Part shown: one piece after another, positions 36,586 through 47,266 of the stretch | How positions within the stretch are numbered: position 1 is the first letter of the stretch | Layout: each line of letters opens with the position of its first letter | Assembly: GCA_963576785.1 (NCBI GenBank) | Contig: OY756147.1 | Coordinates: 1,054,001 to 1,118,000 of the forward strand | Length of the DNA stretch: 64,000 bases | Source of the DNA: Chlorophyllum brunneum | Lineage: Eukaryota; Basidiomycota; Agaricomycetes; Agaricales; Agaricaceae | Direction: 5' to 3' | Made by a program: the position numbers and the translations under genes | Notes under the pieces: generated by a model | Databases searched by the model: none | Told to the model about the DNA's origin: nothing | What the model saw: only the letters and a program-made list of their open reading frames with translations

Positions 36586-37770
36586 CTACTCGGAGCCTTC
36601 GACAAAATCCTCTTTTGTCTCTTCTTCTATCTCTTCAGTGACTTCCCTGATGTGCGCTTTCTTTGGTGCTTTACAATTCTTCGAGATGTGGCCTTATTTG
36701 CCACAGTTATAGCACGTTATTTTGGTATATGCTATCTTTGTCTTCTTGCGGCAGTATTTGGCAATATGCCCATAGAGGTTGCAGTTAAAACACTTCGGTT
36801 TACCATTCTGATTGGTGTCTGCCCTCTGTCTACCAATTTCCATTGGTTGTCCTCTGCCTCCATAGGTGACTCCTGTGCTTGTTCTGATATCTCCTTGTGT
36901 GATGTCCGTTGTTTTGTACCCCTGTCCTACTGCAAGGATGGTGTTTCTCCATTTGCTGTATGTATCTGGGATTGAGGCTGCCAGGTAGCCTACAATGGTT
37001 TGGATAATGTCTGCTCTGGTATGTCATTTGAGGAAGAATATGGCATGCACGTCGTCAGTTCCTGCTTGGGTCTTCAATGCTTCGAACTCTATTAAAAAGT
37101 CCACAGTGTTCCTCTTTCCCTGTTTGAACAACTCGATTTCCCCTTCTGCTATTGCTTTTCTATTCCCCAAGGAGAAGGTGGCTACCATCTCCTTTGCAAA
37201 GTCATTGAATGCTGGTGTTTTCTTATCTTGAATCATTTGTAATTTGGCATTGGCATAGGGACCTGTGAGTCCCCCTTTCATTCGAGCTAATATTCCAATT
37301 ATCTTTTGCTCGTTATCATCGATTTTGTTGAAGAGTGTCCATAAGAACATTGCTCTCCACCAATCGTCGAACTTGGTTCTATCTCCATTGAAATATCCTG
37401 GTTCTGGGGCCAGGTTCTTTGGGAAATTGATTTCATTGGCCATCTCTGATTCTGTTTCTGGTTTGCTATGTTTGTTTTCGTAGGTCTCAGCAACTTCTAT
37501 GTTGGATGTGGCTTTGGTGATTTCTGTATTGAATGGGGTCTTGGTGACTTCTATGTTAAATGTAGTCTTGGCAACTTCTGTGTTGAATAGGGTCTCGAAA
37601 AGAGCTGTGTCTTCTTCTATACTATGGTCAGATTTCTGCTGTTTAAGGCCTTCAGGAATTTCTGGTTCTGTTCGTCGTTTGGATCCGGTGGTTACTGGTG
37701 ATCCCTGGATATCTGTTGGTCTTGGAGCTCTTGGTCTTCTTGGTGTTCTCAATGAGCTACCGCTACTCAT
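36586..37770 (-). pseudogene. Gypsy-A gag, broken
   Basis: Begins MSSGSSLRTPRRPRAPRPTD at the ATG 37768-37770. It has acidic repeats of the NTEVAKTTFNIEVTKTPF type, then a capsid-like region (GYFNGDRTKFDDWWRAMFLW), and runs on in other frames to two CCHC zinc knuckles near 36680-36800. Frame shifts and stops separate the knuckles from the capsid part. Confidence 0.82.
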
Positions 37771-37863
37771 ATACTATCGTCCTAGTTGGAGGCTATTATT
37801 CCAAGCCTAGCTACAAATAGTGGCACCTCTCTTGCAAGGTGAGTCGAATGACACTTTACCAAA

Positions 37864-38156
37864 TGTTACGACCTTAGTCTAAGACTCAGGTTGCAAGTCT
37901 TTGGATAAAGACAAGAAAGTAGAGAAGAGAGTAAGGGATGATACAATTGGTAAAGTGTAAGGAATACATCAAGTATTACTACACTTTATATACTAGTGGT
38001 ACAAGCTAAGAATAAAGGAGCAGAGTAGAGGAGTCATAGGGGACAAGTAGAACAAGTCAGTAAGAGTACAGCCATAAGGGGTGAAACAGATACATAGGAA
38101 TGATAAATGTGATGGGCGCATGATAGGAATGTACTGTCTATCTATAGTTCATAACA
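37864..38156 (-). repeat. Gypsy-A 5' LTR and adjacent primer-binding site
   Basis: 293-bp LTR. Immediately inside it on the minus strand is the primer-binding site (plus-strand reverse complement ACACTTTACCAA at 37851-37862), identical to that of the other copies. Confidence 0.85.
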
Positions 38157-39483
38157 AGTGACTGCAAATATAAGTTGTGCTGTCTCATAATGGACTACTG
38201 GTGAAAATAGTTCATCGTAATCGATTCCCTCTATCTGAGAGAATCCTTTAGCTACTAGTCAAGCACAGTATCAACCATCTGATTTGGGTGTGAAGACCCA
38301 TCTATTTTTGACAGCTTTCCTTCCAGGCGGAAGTTTAGCTAAGTTATAAACATGCCTTTCTTTGAGTGATTTTAACTCTTCTAAGCACGCTTTCCACCAT
38401 TTAGATTTCTCTTCTGATGGTAGTTGATCTGGATCCTTAAAAGAAATAGGAACTAATGGTGATTCGACTTTTTGAGTGCACAAATAATCAATCATCCCTA
38501 CTCCTCCTTCTCTGCATAAGTCTTCTATTGTAGAAGCTTCGTGCTGAGAACATCTATTGATTATTCCAGGTTTGGAAGCCTCTGATCAAATTTGTCTAAC
38601 AAGTCTATTCGTAGAACTTGTTAATTTCGACTTAGGAGGTTAGAACATCTCATATTCCTGGAGTATTTTGGTCAGATACTTTGTAGAACCATAGAAGTTT
38701 CCTGGACATTCAGGTACTTTTCTGGTTCTTTGCAGTCTTTGAGGTATTTCAGGAACTGGTATTTGATCTGAGTGACCTCGTAGTACAGAAGGACCAGCAT
38801 CCTGATCATCTTTGACAGGTAAATAGGGTATGAATGGTTGTACATCCGGATCATCTCTTTGAGAAGGCAGATAGTTCGGACCTTCAGGGTGATTGGGTGG
38901 ATCAGCATATGATAACCCATCACTGTCATTGTCTTCTGGTGTTTGTGCTTCTCTTGGTGGAAAGAGAAAGTTTTGCACAATACCATCCTACTCCTCCTGA
39001 ACATTTGTATTGATATTCAGTGCTTTTCCTTTTCCTTTATTCTTTTTAGGTTCAGGGAAAGAAGTTGGAATACATCCATGAACAGATCTATAAGTCCTAT
39101 CTTCCAGAGAACCTTTGGGAGAAGTTCGGAGTATAAGACTTGGTGGTCTATCAATAGGTAAACCAGTAGATAAATCTGGAGCATGGAAGACAATTACTTC
39201 CAAAGGTATGCTTTGAGAAGTAGAAGATGATGGTTGGTTCATCTGTTCTTCTTGCTTCTTCCCAATACATTTAGGAAAGTGTTCTTCACTGAATATGGCT
39301 GTTGGAGATGTATAGATTACATTTCCATTTAGGTGCCTCATGAAACAATAGTTTTTCTTATCTGATGTCCAACCAAGGAAAATCATGAGTTCTGACTTTG
39401 CTGTCAGTTTATTGTCTCTTATCTCTTTTGGGAGAAAGACATAAGTATATCAATATCTGCATTGGTTGAACGCTATCAGTCTT
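38157..39483 (-). pseudogene. Copia-1 integrase tail and N-terminal RT
   Basis: On the minus strand it reads YVFLPKE, RDNKLTAKSELMIFLGWTSD and KKNYCFMRHLNGNV (the Copia integrase C-terminal region), then a Pro/Ser-rich linker, and the RT start with WWKACLEELKSLKERHVYNL and GRKAVKNRWVFTPKSDG. Stops occur throughout, for example in the tail near 39455. Confidence 0.75.
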
Positions 39484-39777
39484 TGTTATAAACTATAGAT
39501 AGACCGTTCATTCCTATCTTGTGCCCGTTACCTCGTGTACCCTCCTACATGTTTCACTTCTCGTTTCATCCCCTGTTTCACCCCTAAAGGCTATGCCTCC
39601 TATCCGACTCATTTACTCCTCTCCCTTATTATTAACCGTCACCACCAGTATATAAAGTATAGTAATACTTGATGTATTCCTTACACTTTACCAATCGTAT
39701 CATCCCTTCTTCCTTTCTCTACTTCCTTTCCTTTATCCAAAGGCTTGCAACCTGAGTCAGAGACTAAGGTCATAATA
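39484..39777 (+). repeat. Gypsy-B 5' LTR
   Basis: 294 bp, TGTTATAAAC...GGTCATAATA. The usual terminal CA has become TA. The primer-binding site TTGGTAAAGTGT follows at 39779-39790. Confidence 0.9.
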
Positions 39778-39870
39778 TTTGGTAAAGTGTCATTCGACTC
39801 ACCTTGCAAGAGAGGTGCCACTATTTGTAGCTAGGCTTGGAATAATAGCCTCTGACCAGGACGACAGTAT

Positions 39871-41169
39871 ATGAGCAACAGTAGCTCATCGAAGACACCA
39901 AGAAGACACAGAGCTCCGAGGCCAACAGACATCCAGGGTTCACCCATAGCAACAGGATCTAAACGATCAACAGAATCAGAAATCCCTGAAGGCCTTAAAC
40001 GGCAGAAATCTGAACACAGCGTAGATGAGAGTACAGCTCTATTTGAAACCGAATTCGACATAGAAGTCACCGGGAACACATTCGACATAGAAGTCGCCAA
40101 GAACACATCCGACATAGAAGTTGCCAAGAACACATCCGATATAGATATTGCCGAGACCTACGAGAGAGAATCCGAACACAACACAAACAAGGAACCAGCC
40201 GCATCTGAAGAAGAAATCGACACAGAAGTCGCCGACGCCACAGCCGATATAGAAATCGCCGAGACCCATGGAAACGAACACAGCGAACCAGAAACAGAAC
40301 CAGAGATAACTGAAGAAGTCAATATCCCAAAGAACCTAGCCCCAGAGCCAGGATATTTCAATAGAGATAGAACCAGATTTGATGATTGGTGGAGAGCCAT
40401 ATCCTTATGGTTGATGTTCAACAAAATAGATGAAGAAGAACAGAAGATAGTAGCAATCTTGGCAAGAATGAAAGAGGGGCTAGCAGGCCCGTACGCCAAC
40501 ACACAGCTCCAAGCCATCCAGAACAAGAAAACACCAGAGTGGGATGACTTTACAAAGGAAATAGAAGCCACATTTTCCTTGGGAAATAGGAAAACTATAG
40601 TAGAAGGAGAAATCGAGACGTTCAAACAAGGGAAGAAGAACACGGCAGACTTCCTAATCGAGTTCAAGGCATTGAAAGCCCAAGCGGGGATAGATGACAC
40701 CCACGCAATATTCCTCCTCAAATGCCACACCAGAGCAGACATCATTCGAACCATAGTAGGCTACCCAACAACCTCTGTCCCAACGACATACACCAAATGG
40801 AAAACTACAATCCTCGCAGTAGGACAAGGATATGAAGCAATGGACATCACCCAAGGAGACGTCAGAACCACCACCGGAGTTACTTATGGAGGTAGAGGAC
40901 AACCCATGGAGATAGGAAGACAAAAAGCAGACACCGATCAAAATGGGAAACTGAGGTGCTACAACTGCAACCTCTATGGGCATATTGCCAAATACTGCAG
41001 GAAGAAGACGAAAGTCACATACACCAAGATAACGTGTTACAATTGTGGCAAACAGGGCCACATCTCAAAGAACTGCCAGGCACCCAAGAAAGCGCATATC
41101 AGAGAAATCAACAAGGACAATGAACAGGAAATGGAGGAGAAAGAGGATTTTGTCGAAGGCTCTGAGTAG
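39871..41169 (+). CDS. Gypsy-B gag
   Basis: Intact 432-residue frame. The basic N-terminus (SSKTPRRHRAPRPTD) is followed by acidic tandem repeats (FDIEVAKNTSDIEVAKNTSD), a capsid-like domain (GYFNRDRTRFDDWWRAISLW to HTRADIIRTIVGYP) and two CCHC zinc knuckles, CYNCNLYGHIAKYC and CYNCGKQGHISKNC, for RNA packaging. It ends FVEGSE and is followed by pol in another frame. It stays open although pol of this copy is dead. Confidence 0.88.
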   Translation: MSNSSSSKTPRRHRAPRPTDIQGSPIATGSKRSTESEIPEGLKRQKSEHSVDESTALFETEFDIEVTGNTFDIEVAKNTSDIEVAKNTSDIDIAETYERESEHNTNKEPAASEEEIDTEVADATADIEIAETHGNEHSEPETEPEITEEVNIPKNLAPEPGYFNRDRTRFDDWWRAISLWLMFNKIDEEEQKIVAILARMKEGLAGPYANTQLQAIQNKKTPEWDDFTKEIEATFSLGNRKTIVEGEIETFKQGKKNTADFLIEFKALKAQAGIDDTHAIFLLKCHTRADIIRTIVGYPTTSVPTTYTKWKTTILAVGQGYEAMDITQGDVRTTTGVTYGGRGQPMEIGRQKADTDQNGKLRCYNCNLYGHIAKYCRKKTKVTYTKITCYNCGKQGHISKNCQAPKKAHIREINKDNEQEMEEKEDFVEGSE

Positions 41170-41210
41170 GCACAAACCCGCAAGCCAATAAACCTAGAGT
41201 TTCTGTTTTA

Positions 41211-44200
41211 TCTCACAATAGACGATACATAATCCCCCAGAAACAAAACTCTACACACAAACTTCTCCTCGACTCTACAATCTAGACAAGAAAAGGACGC
41301 AGACCAATTACAACCCTTGTAGACTCCAGATGCACCCACACGTGCATAGCACAATGAACAATAGACGAAGAACAGATCCCGACTAAACCCCTGGAAACCC
41401 CGATCAGAGTAATCAATGCTGATGGAACAGAAAATAAAAAAGGGGAGATAACGGACAAGGCACAACTGGTATTAAACAACGGCAACCACATGGAACAAAT
41501 TGATGCCCTAGTAACACAATTGGAAAGCGCAGACTTATACCTTGGACACGACTGGCTGGTCAAACATAACCCGGAAATCGATTGGAACAATCACGTCATA
41601 CGATTCACCCGATGCCCAGATGATTGCAAAGTATCACATAGCAACATACAGTTCAACAAGAGAATACGGACAGTCAAAGAACACATTGAAGAGAAAAAGG
41701 CGGACCGGACAAACGATGAAGATCTACCACCATACCTCCGACAATACACCCACCTATTCAACAAGAACAACTTCGATAAACTACCCGAGCACACAGTATG
41801 GGACCATGAGATAAACCTGTCTGAAGATGCACCCCCGGTACTACAATCCAAGGTCTACCCAATGACGATAATGGAGAAACAGGAACTACAGAAGTTCCTT
41901 GACGAGAACCTCGCCTCAGGACAAATCAGACCATCACAATCCCCCTACACCACCCCATGTTTCTTTATACCAAAAAAGGATGGAACAAAACGCCTGGTAC
42001 AGGATTACAAAAAGCTGAATGAACACACCATCAAGGATAAGACGCCACTGCCACTCATAGGCGAAGTCCTAGACCAGTTAAAAGACGTAAAGGTGTTCAA
42101 CAAGCTCGATATCATCTGGGGATACAACAACGTCAGGATCAGAGAAGGGGATGAATGGAAAGCAGCGTTTGTAACAAACAGTGGATTATTCGAGCCTATG
42201 GTCATGTTCTTCAGGATGAGCAACTCACCGGCGACCTTTCAGAGGATGATGAACACGGTATTTCAGGAAATGTTACATGAGGGAACGCTCGTCAACTACA
42301 TGGATGATTTTGTCATTCCAGGAACCACACAGGAAGAACTCGAGGAAAGAACAATGTGGTTCTTAGACATTGCAGCCAAGCACCAGCTTTACTTCAAGCG
42401 GTCAAAATGTGTGTTCGATGCAAAGGAAATACCCATACTGGGCTTTATAGTGGGACAAGGCAGCGTTAAAATGGAGGAAGAGAAGGTGAAAGCAGTAAGA
42501 GAATGGCCAACACCCAAATCCATGAAAGACGTCAAAAAATTCCTGGGTTTTGCAAACTTCTACCGACAATTCATACAAGATTTCAGTAACATAGCAACAC
42601 CCCTACACAAGCTAAAGAAGAAAGATGCGCAATGGTCATGGTCAGAACGACAACAACAGGCGTTTGAAAAGATCAAGGAAAAAATCACAAGCGAACCCGT
42701 ACTAGCAATGCCTCAAGACAAAGGACAATACAGGGTAGAAGTGGATGCATCGGGATATGGAGTAGGAGCAGTACTATCACAGAACCAGAATGACCAGTGG
42801 CACCCAATCGCCTTTCACTCGAGAACAATGACACCGGCAGAACAAAACTACCAAATCTATGACAAAGAGCTACTAGCAATCCGAGAAGCGATCAAAACAT
42901 GGAGACAATACCTACTCGATGCCGACAAACCATTCGAGATATGGATGGACCACAAAAACTTAGAATACTTCAGGAAACCACAACAACTCACAGGACAACA
43001 GGCAAGATGGCAACTGGAATTACAAGAATATCGCTACACACTAAAACACATACCCGGAAAAACAAACACAAAAGCAGACGTGCTATCCAGACTAGCAAAA
43101 ATGGACACAACCAGAGACAACACAGACATCATGCTATTACCCGACCACCTATTCGATAACACTATCACCGAGATCAGACAAATTTGGGAAATATTGGGAG
43201 AAGAAGACCTGAAACACCGATTACGAAAGGAGCAAAGAAGAGAAACACAGTGGCTAAGAGAAAAGGAGAAATGACCAGAGGAGATATGGGAAACTGATGG
43301 ATTACCCATGTTTGAAGGAAGAATATATGTACCACCAAACGCCGAGTTACGCCAAGAAATACTCCAACAACACCACGACAAAACGGACGTAGGACACCTG
43401 GGACAGCACAGAATGATCGAACTCCTCAAAAGGACATATTGGTGGCCACAGATGCACAATGATGTTAAACGATACATCAAGGGATGCGACACATGTCAGC
43501 GAAACAAGATACTCCGGACACGACCTACCACACATCTCCATCCACTACCGATACCCACCAGACCATGGGAAGAAATATCAATCGACATGATAGGACCACT
43601 ACCAGAATCAGATGGATACGACGCAATACTTGTCATCGTTGATCGCTTCAGCAAAATGATCAGACTATGCGCAGTTAACACCACCCTATCATCCGAAGAG
43701 TTAGGAGATATTTATTGTGACGATATATGGAGACAACATGGGATACCCCGCAGGATCATCAGTGCCAGAGGACCACAATTTGCATCAAAATTCATGGCAG
43801 AACTTTGCAGAGCAACCGGCACCCAATGTAACCTATCCACGGCATACCATCCACAAACAGATGGACAGACGGAGCGCATCAACCAGGAGGTCGAGGCATA
43901 CCTCAGAAATGTAATTAACCATGTGCAGAACAACTGGAAGAAATAGCTCAGCACAGTGGAATTCCAGTATAATGACAAAACACATAGTGCTACAGGACAT
44001 TCACCGTTCCAGATAGTATATGGACAACATCCATGGAAAGGGGATATCTCAAACACATCCAAGGCACCTGCGATCACGGAATAAATACAAGAGTTACAAG
44101 ACATGCGCCAAAAAACGATTGAGATGCTACAACAGAGCCAGACGCAAATGGAGAAACGGAATAGCACAAAACCAGAACACGAGTACAAGGCAGGAGACCA

Positions 44201-44651
44201 AGTTTGGCTTGAAGCAGACAATATTAGGACAACAAGGCCGACAAAAAAACTTGATCACAGAAGATACGGACCATTCCGGGTAAAAGAGAAAATAGGTAAA
44301 ACAAGCTACCGACTGGAGCTACCTGAAACATGGGCGATACACAACGTGTTTAACAGCAGACTCCTCTCCCCCTATCACAAACCCGAGTATGACAGCCAGC
44401 ATACTCCACCACCACCGATCCCTGAGATAATCAATGATGAGGAACACTACGAGGTAGATGAAGTCCGAGGACACCGCACCAAGGGAAAACAAAAACAGTA
44501 CCTAATACACTGGAGAGGATATACGTCCGAAGAAGATACATGGGAAGATGAAGCAAATCTGGAAAACGCCAAGAAAGCAGTACAAGAGTTTATGAGCAAG
44601 ATTTCGAGGATGAAACCTATAAAAAGGGGAGGTAAAAAGCAGCAATTATGA
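41211..44651 (+). pseudogene. Gypsy-B pol, broken by shared stops
   Basis: Protease to chromodomain. Stops appear near the start (two around the protease, whose DSG is changed to DSR), after the RNase H (TGA at 43272-43274), in the integrase (TAG at 43944-43946) and shortly after it (TAA at about 44081). The open part 41490-43274 holds RT with YMDDFVIPG and RNase H. The integrase second catalytic Asp is changed (IISARGPQF in place of IISDRGPQF). The chromodomain (QYLIHWRGYTSEEDTWEDE) is intact at 44490-44600. The same lesions occur in Gypsy-D. Confidence 0.9.
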
Positions 44652-44748
44652 ACAACAAACCTCACATTCCAAGCAACCACTACACTCAACGCATCACTTG
44701 CTGTATCCACTTTACCCTCGACTTTGCCAACTATCTTCATAACACACC

Positions 44749-45542
44749 ATGCCCACCGAATGCTAACTTACTCCATACCCCTACCTCAAAGAATTCGATG
44801 AACTCGTCCCAGAAAGAACCAGCCATAAGGAGCTTGTGGAAGGAGAAACCCTAGTCAACACCATGATACTATTGGGTGCGGCAATGAAAGCAACCCAAGA
44901 AGGCACATCTAAAATAATGGATACCCTATCCGACGCCACTCCAAGACTCAACCAGTTTATCATCGACGAAGGAAGGAGAGACCAATTGGAGAGACACTTA
45001 TACGAAATCAATGATGATCTGCAACTTATTGTCATCTCCAATATGCGAGCTCGGATGCATAGCATCCTCGTAGCCCTAGCCAAACGACTCAATACGTACA
45101 AGTCAAGGAGTACAGACAACCTCTCCCACCATATCGTTAACCGACTACTTGTTAGTAACGACCCGTTCCCCATCCAACATCACATCTGTCACAAATGCGA
45201 ACAAAAAACACAAGAAGCAACCGCCGCCGACCAACTACTTCACCCCGACATCGAAGAAGAAGTAGCCCACCTCCAAACTATCCTCACCACGGTAGTACCC
45301 CCTATCACACCCATGACCTTCCACCCACCGCAAGGGTATAACACGTTGAAATTGGAAGGCGAAAAGGACAACAAATACTGGAGGGGCATAGTGCATAAGC
45401 TCTTAAGCAATCACACCAATGACAACACCACGTACAATAATCACACCCACTTCCTGTTCAAAGAAGGACTGCCACACGCACCCCTCTGGATTGGCTTACG
45501 ACGTGTCGATAAGGCACCCCTCATTGGAGGAAACAAGAAGGA
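44749..45542 (+). pseudogene. Gypsy-B ORF3, split by Gypsy-C
   Basis: ORF3 homologue with a stop at codon 6 (CAA changed to TAA) after the ATG at 44749. From there the frame is open to GGNKKD, where Gypsy-C is inserted. The last codons (LARALGAAVPMNE and stop) lie on the other side at 52035-52082, after the duplicated AAGGA. Confidence 0.85.
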
Positions 45543-45842
45543 TGTTACGAATCATAGACCGTTCATTCCCATCATGCGCCCATTACCTCGTGTACCCTCA
45601 TACTCGTTTCATCTCCTGTATCACCCTAGAGGCTGTGCCCCCTACCTGACTCGTTCTACTCGTCTCCTATGACTCCGTTACTCGACTCCCTTATTATTAG
45701 CCTCTACCACTAGTATATAAAGTGTAGTAATACTTGATGTATTCCTTACACTTTACCAATCGTATCATCCCTTCTTCCTCTCTCTACTTCCTTCCCTTTA
45801 TCCAAAGGCTTGCAACCTGAGTTGGAGACTAAGGTCGTAACA
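45543..45842 (+). repeat. Gypsy-C 5' LTR
   Basis: 300 bp, TGTTACGAAT...GGTCGTAACA. It appears identical to the 3' LTR at 51735-52034, implying a recent insertion. Confidence 0.95.
45714..45759 (+). promoter_or_regulatory. Gypsy-C promoter: TATA box and predicted transcript 5' end
   Basis: TATATAAAG at 45714-45722 is followed 34 bp from its start by ACACTTTACCAA (45748-45759). That spacing suits the transcription start, and the 12 bases are the exact complement of the primer-binding site. AAAGTGTA just after the TATA and TACACTTT at the start form an inverted repeat. Confidence 0.65.
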
Positions 45843-45843
45843 T

Positions 45844-45855
45844 TTGGTAAAGTGT
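45844..45855 (+). other. Gypsy-C primer-binding site, self-priming type
   Basis: TTGGTAAAGTGT begins one base after the end of the 5' LTR. It is a perfect 12-nt reverse complement of the LTR segment 45748-45759. Copies A (37851-37862), B (39779-39790) and D (61506-61517) have the same site. Confidence 0.75.
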
Positions 45856-45935
45856 CATTCGACTCACCTTGCAAGAGAGGTGCCACTATTCGTAGCTAGG
45901 CTTGGAATAATAGCCTCCGACCAGGACAACAGTAT

Positions 45936-47207
45936 ATGAGCAGCAGTAGCTCATCGAGAACACCGAGAAGACAGAGAGCTCCGAGACCAACAGACATCCA
46001 GGGTTCACCCGTAGCAACAGGATCCAAACGATCAACAGAACCAGAAATCCCTGAAGGCCTTAAACGGCAGAAATCCGAACACAGCGTAGACGAGACCACA
46101 GCTCTATTTGAAACCGAATTCGACACAGAAGTCGCCGAGAACACATCCGATATAGATATCGCCGAAACCCACGAGGAAGAATCCGAACACAGCACAGACG
46201 AAGAACCAGCTCCGTTTGAAGAAGAAATCGACACAGCTTTATTTGAAACCGAATTCGACACAGAAATCGCAGACGCCACAGCCGATATAGAAATCGCCGA
46301 GACCTACGAAAACGAACACAGCGAACCAGAGTCAGAACCAGAAATGACAGACGAAATCAACGTACCAAAGAATCTAGCCCCGGAACCAGGTTATTTCAAT
46401 GGGGATAGGACCAAATTTGATGATTGGTGGAGAGCCATATCCTTATGGCTAATGTTCAACAAGACAGATGAAGAAGAACAGAAAATAGTAGCTATTTTGG
46501 CAAGGATGAAAGGAGGACTAGCAGGTCCTTACGCCAACATGCAACTACAAGCCATCCAGAATAAGAAAACACCGGCTTGGGAGGACTTTACGAAAGAAGT
46601 AGAAGCCACATTCTCCTTAGGGAATAGGAAAGCCATAGCAGAAGGAGAAATAGAGACGTTCAAACAGGGAAAGAAGAACACAGCAGACTTCTTAATCGAA
46701 TTCGAAGCATTGAGAGCCCAAGCAGGAACAGACGACACACACGCGATATTCCTTCTCAAGCGCCACACCCGAGCAGACATTATTCGAACTATAGTAGGTT
46801 ACCCGACAACCTCCGTCCCAACAACATACAGTAAATGGAAAACCACGATCCTCGCAGTAGGGCAAGGTTACGAAGCAACGGACATCACCAGAGGAGATGT
46901 CAAAACCACCACCGGAGTGATCTATGGAGGAAGAGGACAACCCATGGAGATAGGACGACAAAGGGCAGACACCGATCAAGCTGGAAAACCGAGGTGCTAC
47001 AATTGTAACCTCTATGGCCATATTGCCAAATACTGCAGGAAGAAGACGAAAGTCACGTACACCAAAATAACGTGTTACAATTGCGGTAAACAGGGCCACA
47101 TCTCGAAGAACTGCCGGGCACCCAAGAAAGCCCATATCAGAGAAGTCAACGAGGATGATGAACAAGAAATAGAGGAGAAAGAGGATTTTGTCGAAGGCTC
47201 CGAGTAG
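45936..47207 (+). CDS. Gypsy-C gag
   Basis: Intact 423-residue frame with the same plan as Gypsy-B gag: basic N-terminus, acidic repeats (fewer than in B), capsid-like domain with GYFNGDRTKFDDWWRAISLW, then knuckles CYNCNLYGHIAKYC and CYNCGKQGHISKNC. The pol frame is -1 relative to gag and is already open from about 47162, so gag and pol overlap by about 43 bp before the gag stop. No classical slippery heptamer was seen in the overlap. Confidence 0.92.
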   Translation: MSSSSSSRTPRRQRAPRPTDIQGSPVATGSKRSTEPEIPEGLKRQKSEHSVDETTALFETEFDTEVAENTSDIDIAETHEEESEHSTDEEPAPFEEEIDTALFETEFDTEIADATADIEIAETYENEHSEPESEPEMTDEINVPKNLAPEPGYFNGDRTKFDDWWRAISLWLMFNKTDEEEQKIVAILARMKGGLAGPYANMQLQAIQNKKTPAWEDFTKEVEATFSLGNRKAIAEGEIETFKQGKKNTADFLIEFEALRAQAGTDDTHAIFLLKRHTRADIIRTIVGYPTTSVPTTYSKWKTTILAVGQGYEATDITRGDVKTTTGVIYGGRGQPMEIGRQRADTDQAGKPRCYNCNLYGHIAKYCRKKTKVTYTKITCYNCGKQGHISKNCRAPKKAHIREVNEDDEQEIEEKEDFVEGSE

Positions 47208-47266
47208 GCGCAAACCCGCGAGCCAATAAAACTAGAGTTTCTGTTTTATCACACAATAGACGATAC

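Larger units (their letters stand above)
31789..38156 (-). mobile_element. Gypsy-A: full-length but decayed chromodomain Gypsy element
   Basis: 6.4-kb element inserted in Copia-1. The LTRs are 31789-32081 (3') and 37864-38156 (5'), 293 bp each, starting TGTTA and ending TAACA. They differ at about ten positions, all transitions. The internal order on the minus strand is gag, pol with chromodomain, ORF3. Flanking pentamers are AGCAA and AGTGA, not identical but explained by an ancestral AGCGA with CpG decay on opposite strands. It is more divergent from B, C and D than they are from one another. Confidence 0.88.

Noticed and set aside
43308..45672. Separate genes for the integrase and chromodomain frames of Gypsy-B
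   Set aside because: They are pieces of one pol frame cut by stops; Gypsy-C shows the uninterrupted arrangement.
45543..45672. Extension of Gypsy-B ORF3 past GGNKKD to 45672
   Set aside because: The extra codons are Gypsy-C LTR read by chance; the real end of ORF3 lies at 52035-52082.
47160..47210. A classical -1 slippery heptamer at the Gypsy-C gag-pol overlap
   Set aside because: None of the in-frame heptamers fits X XXY YYZ, so no frameshift site is annotated.
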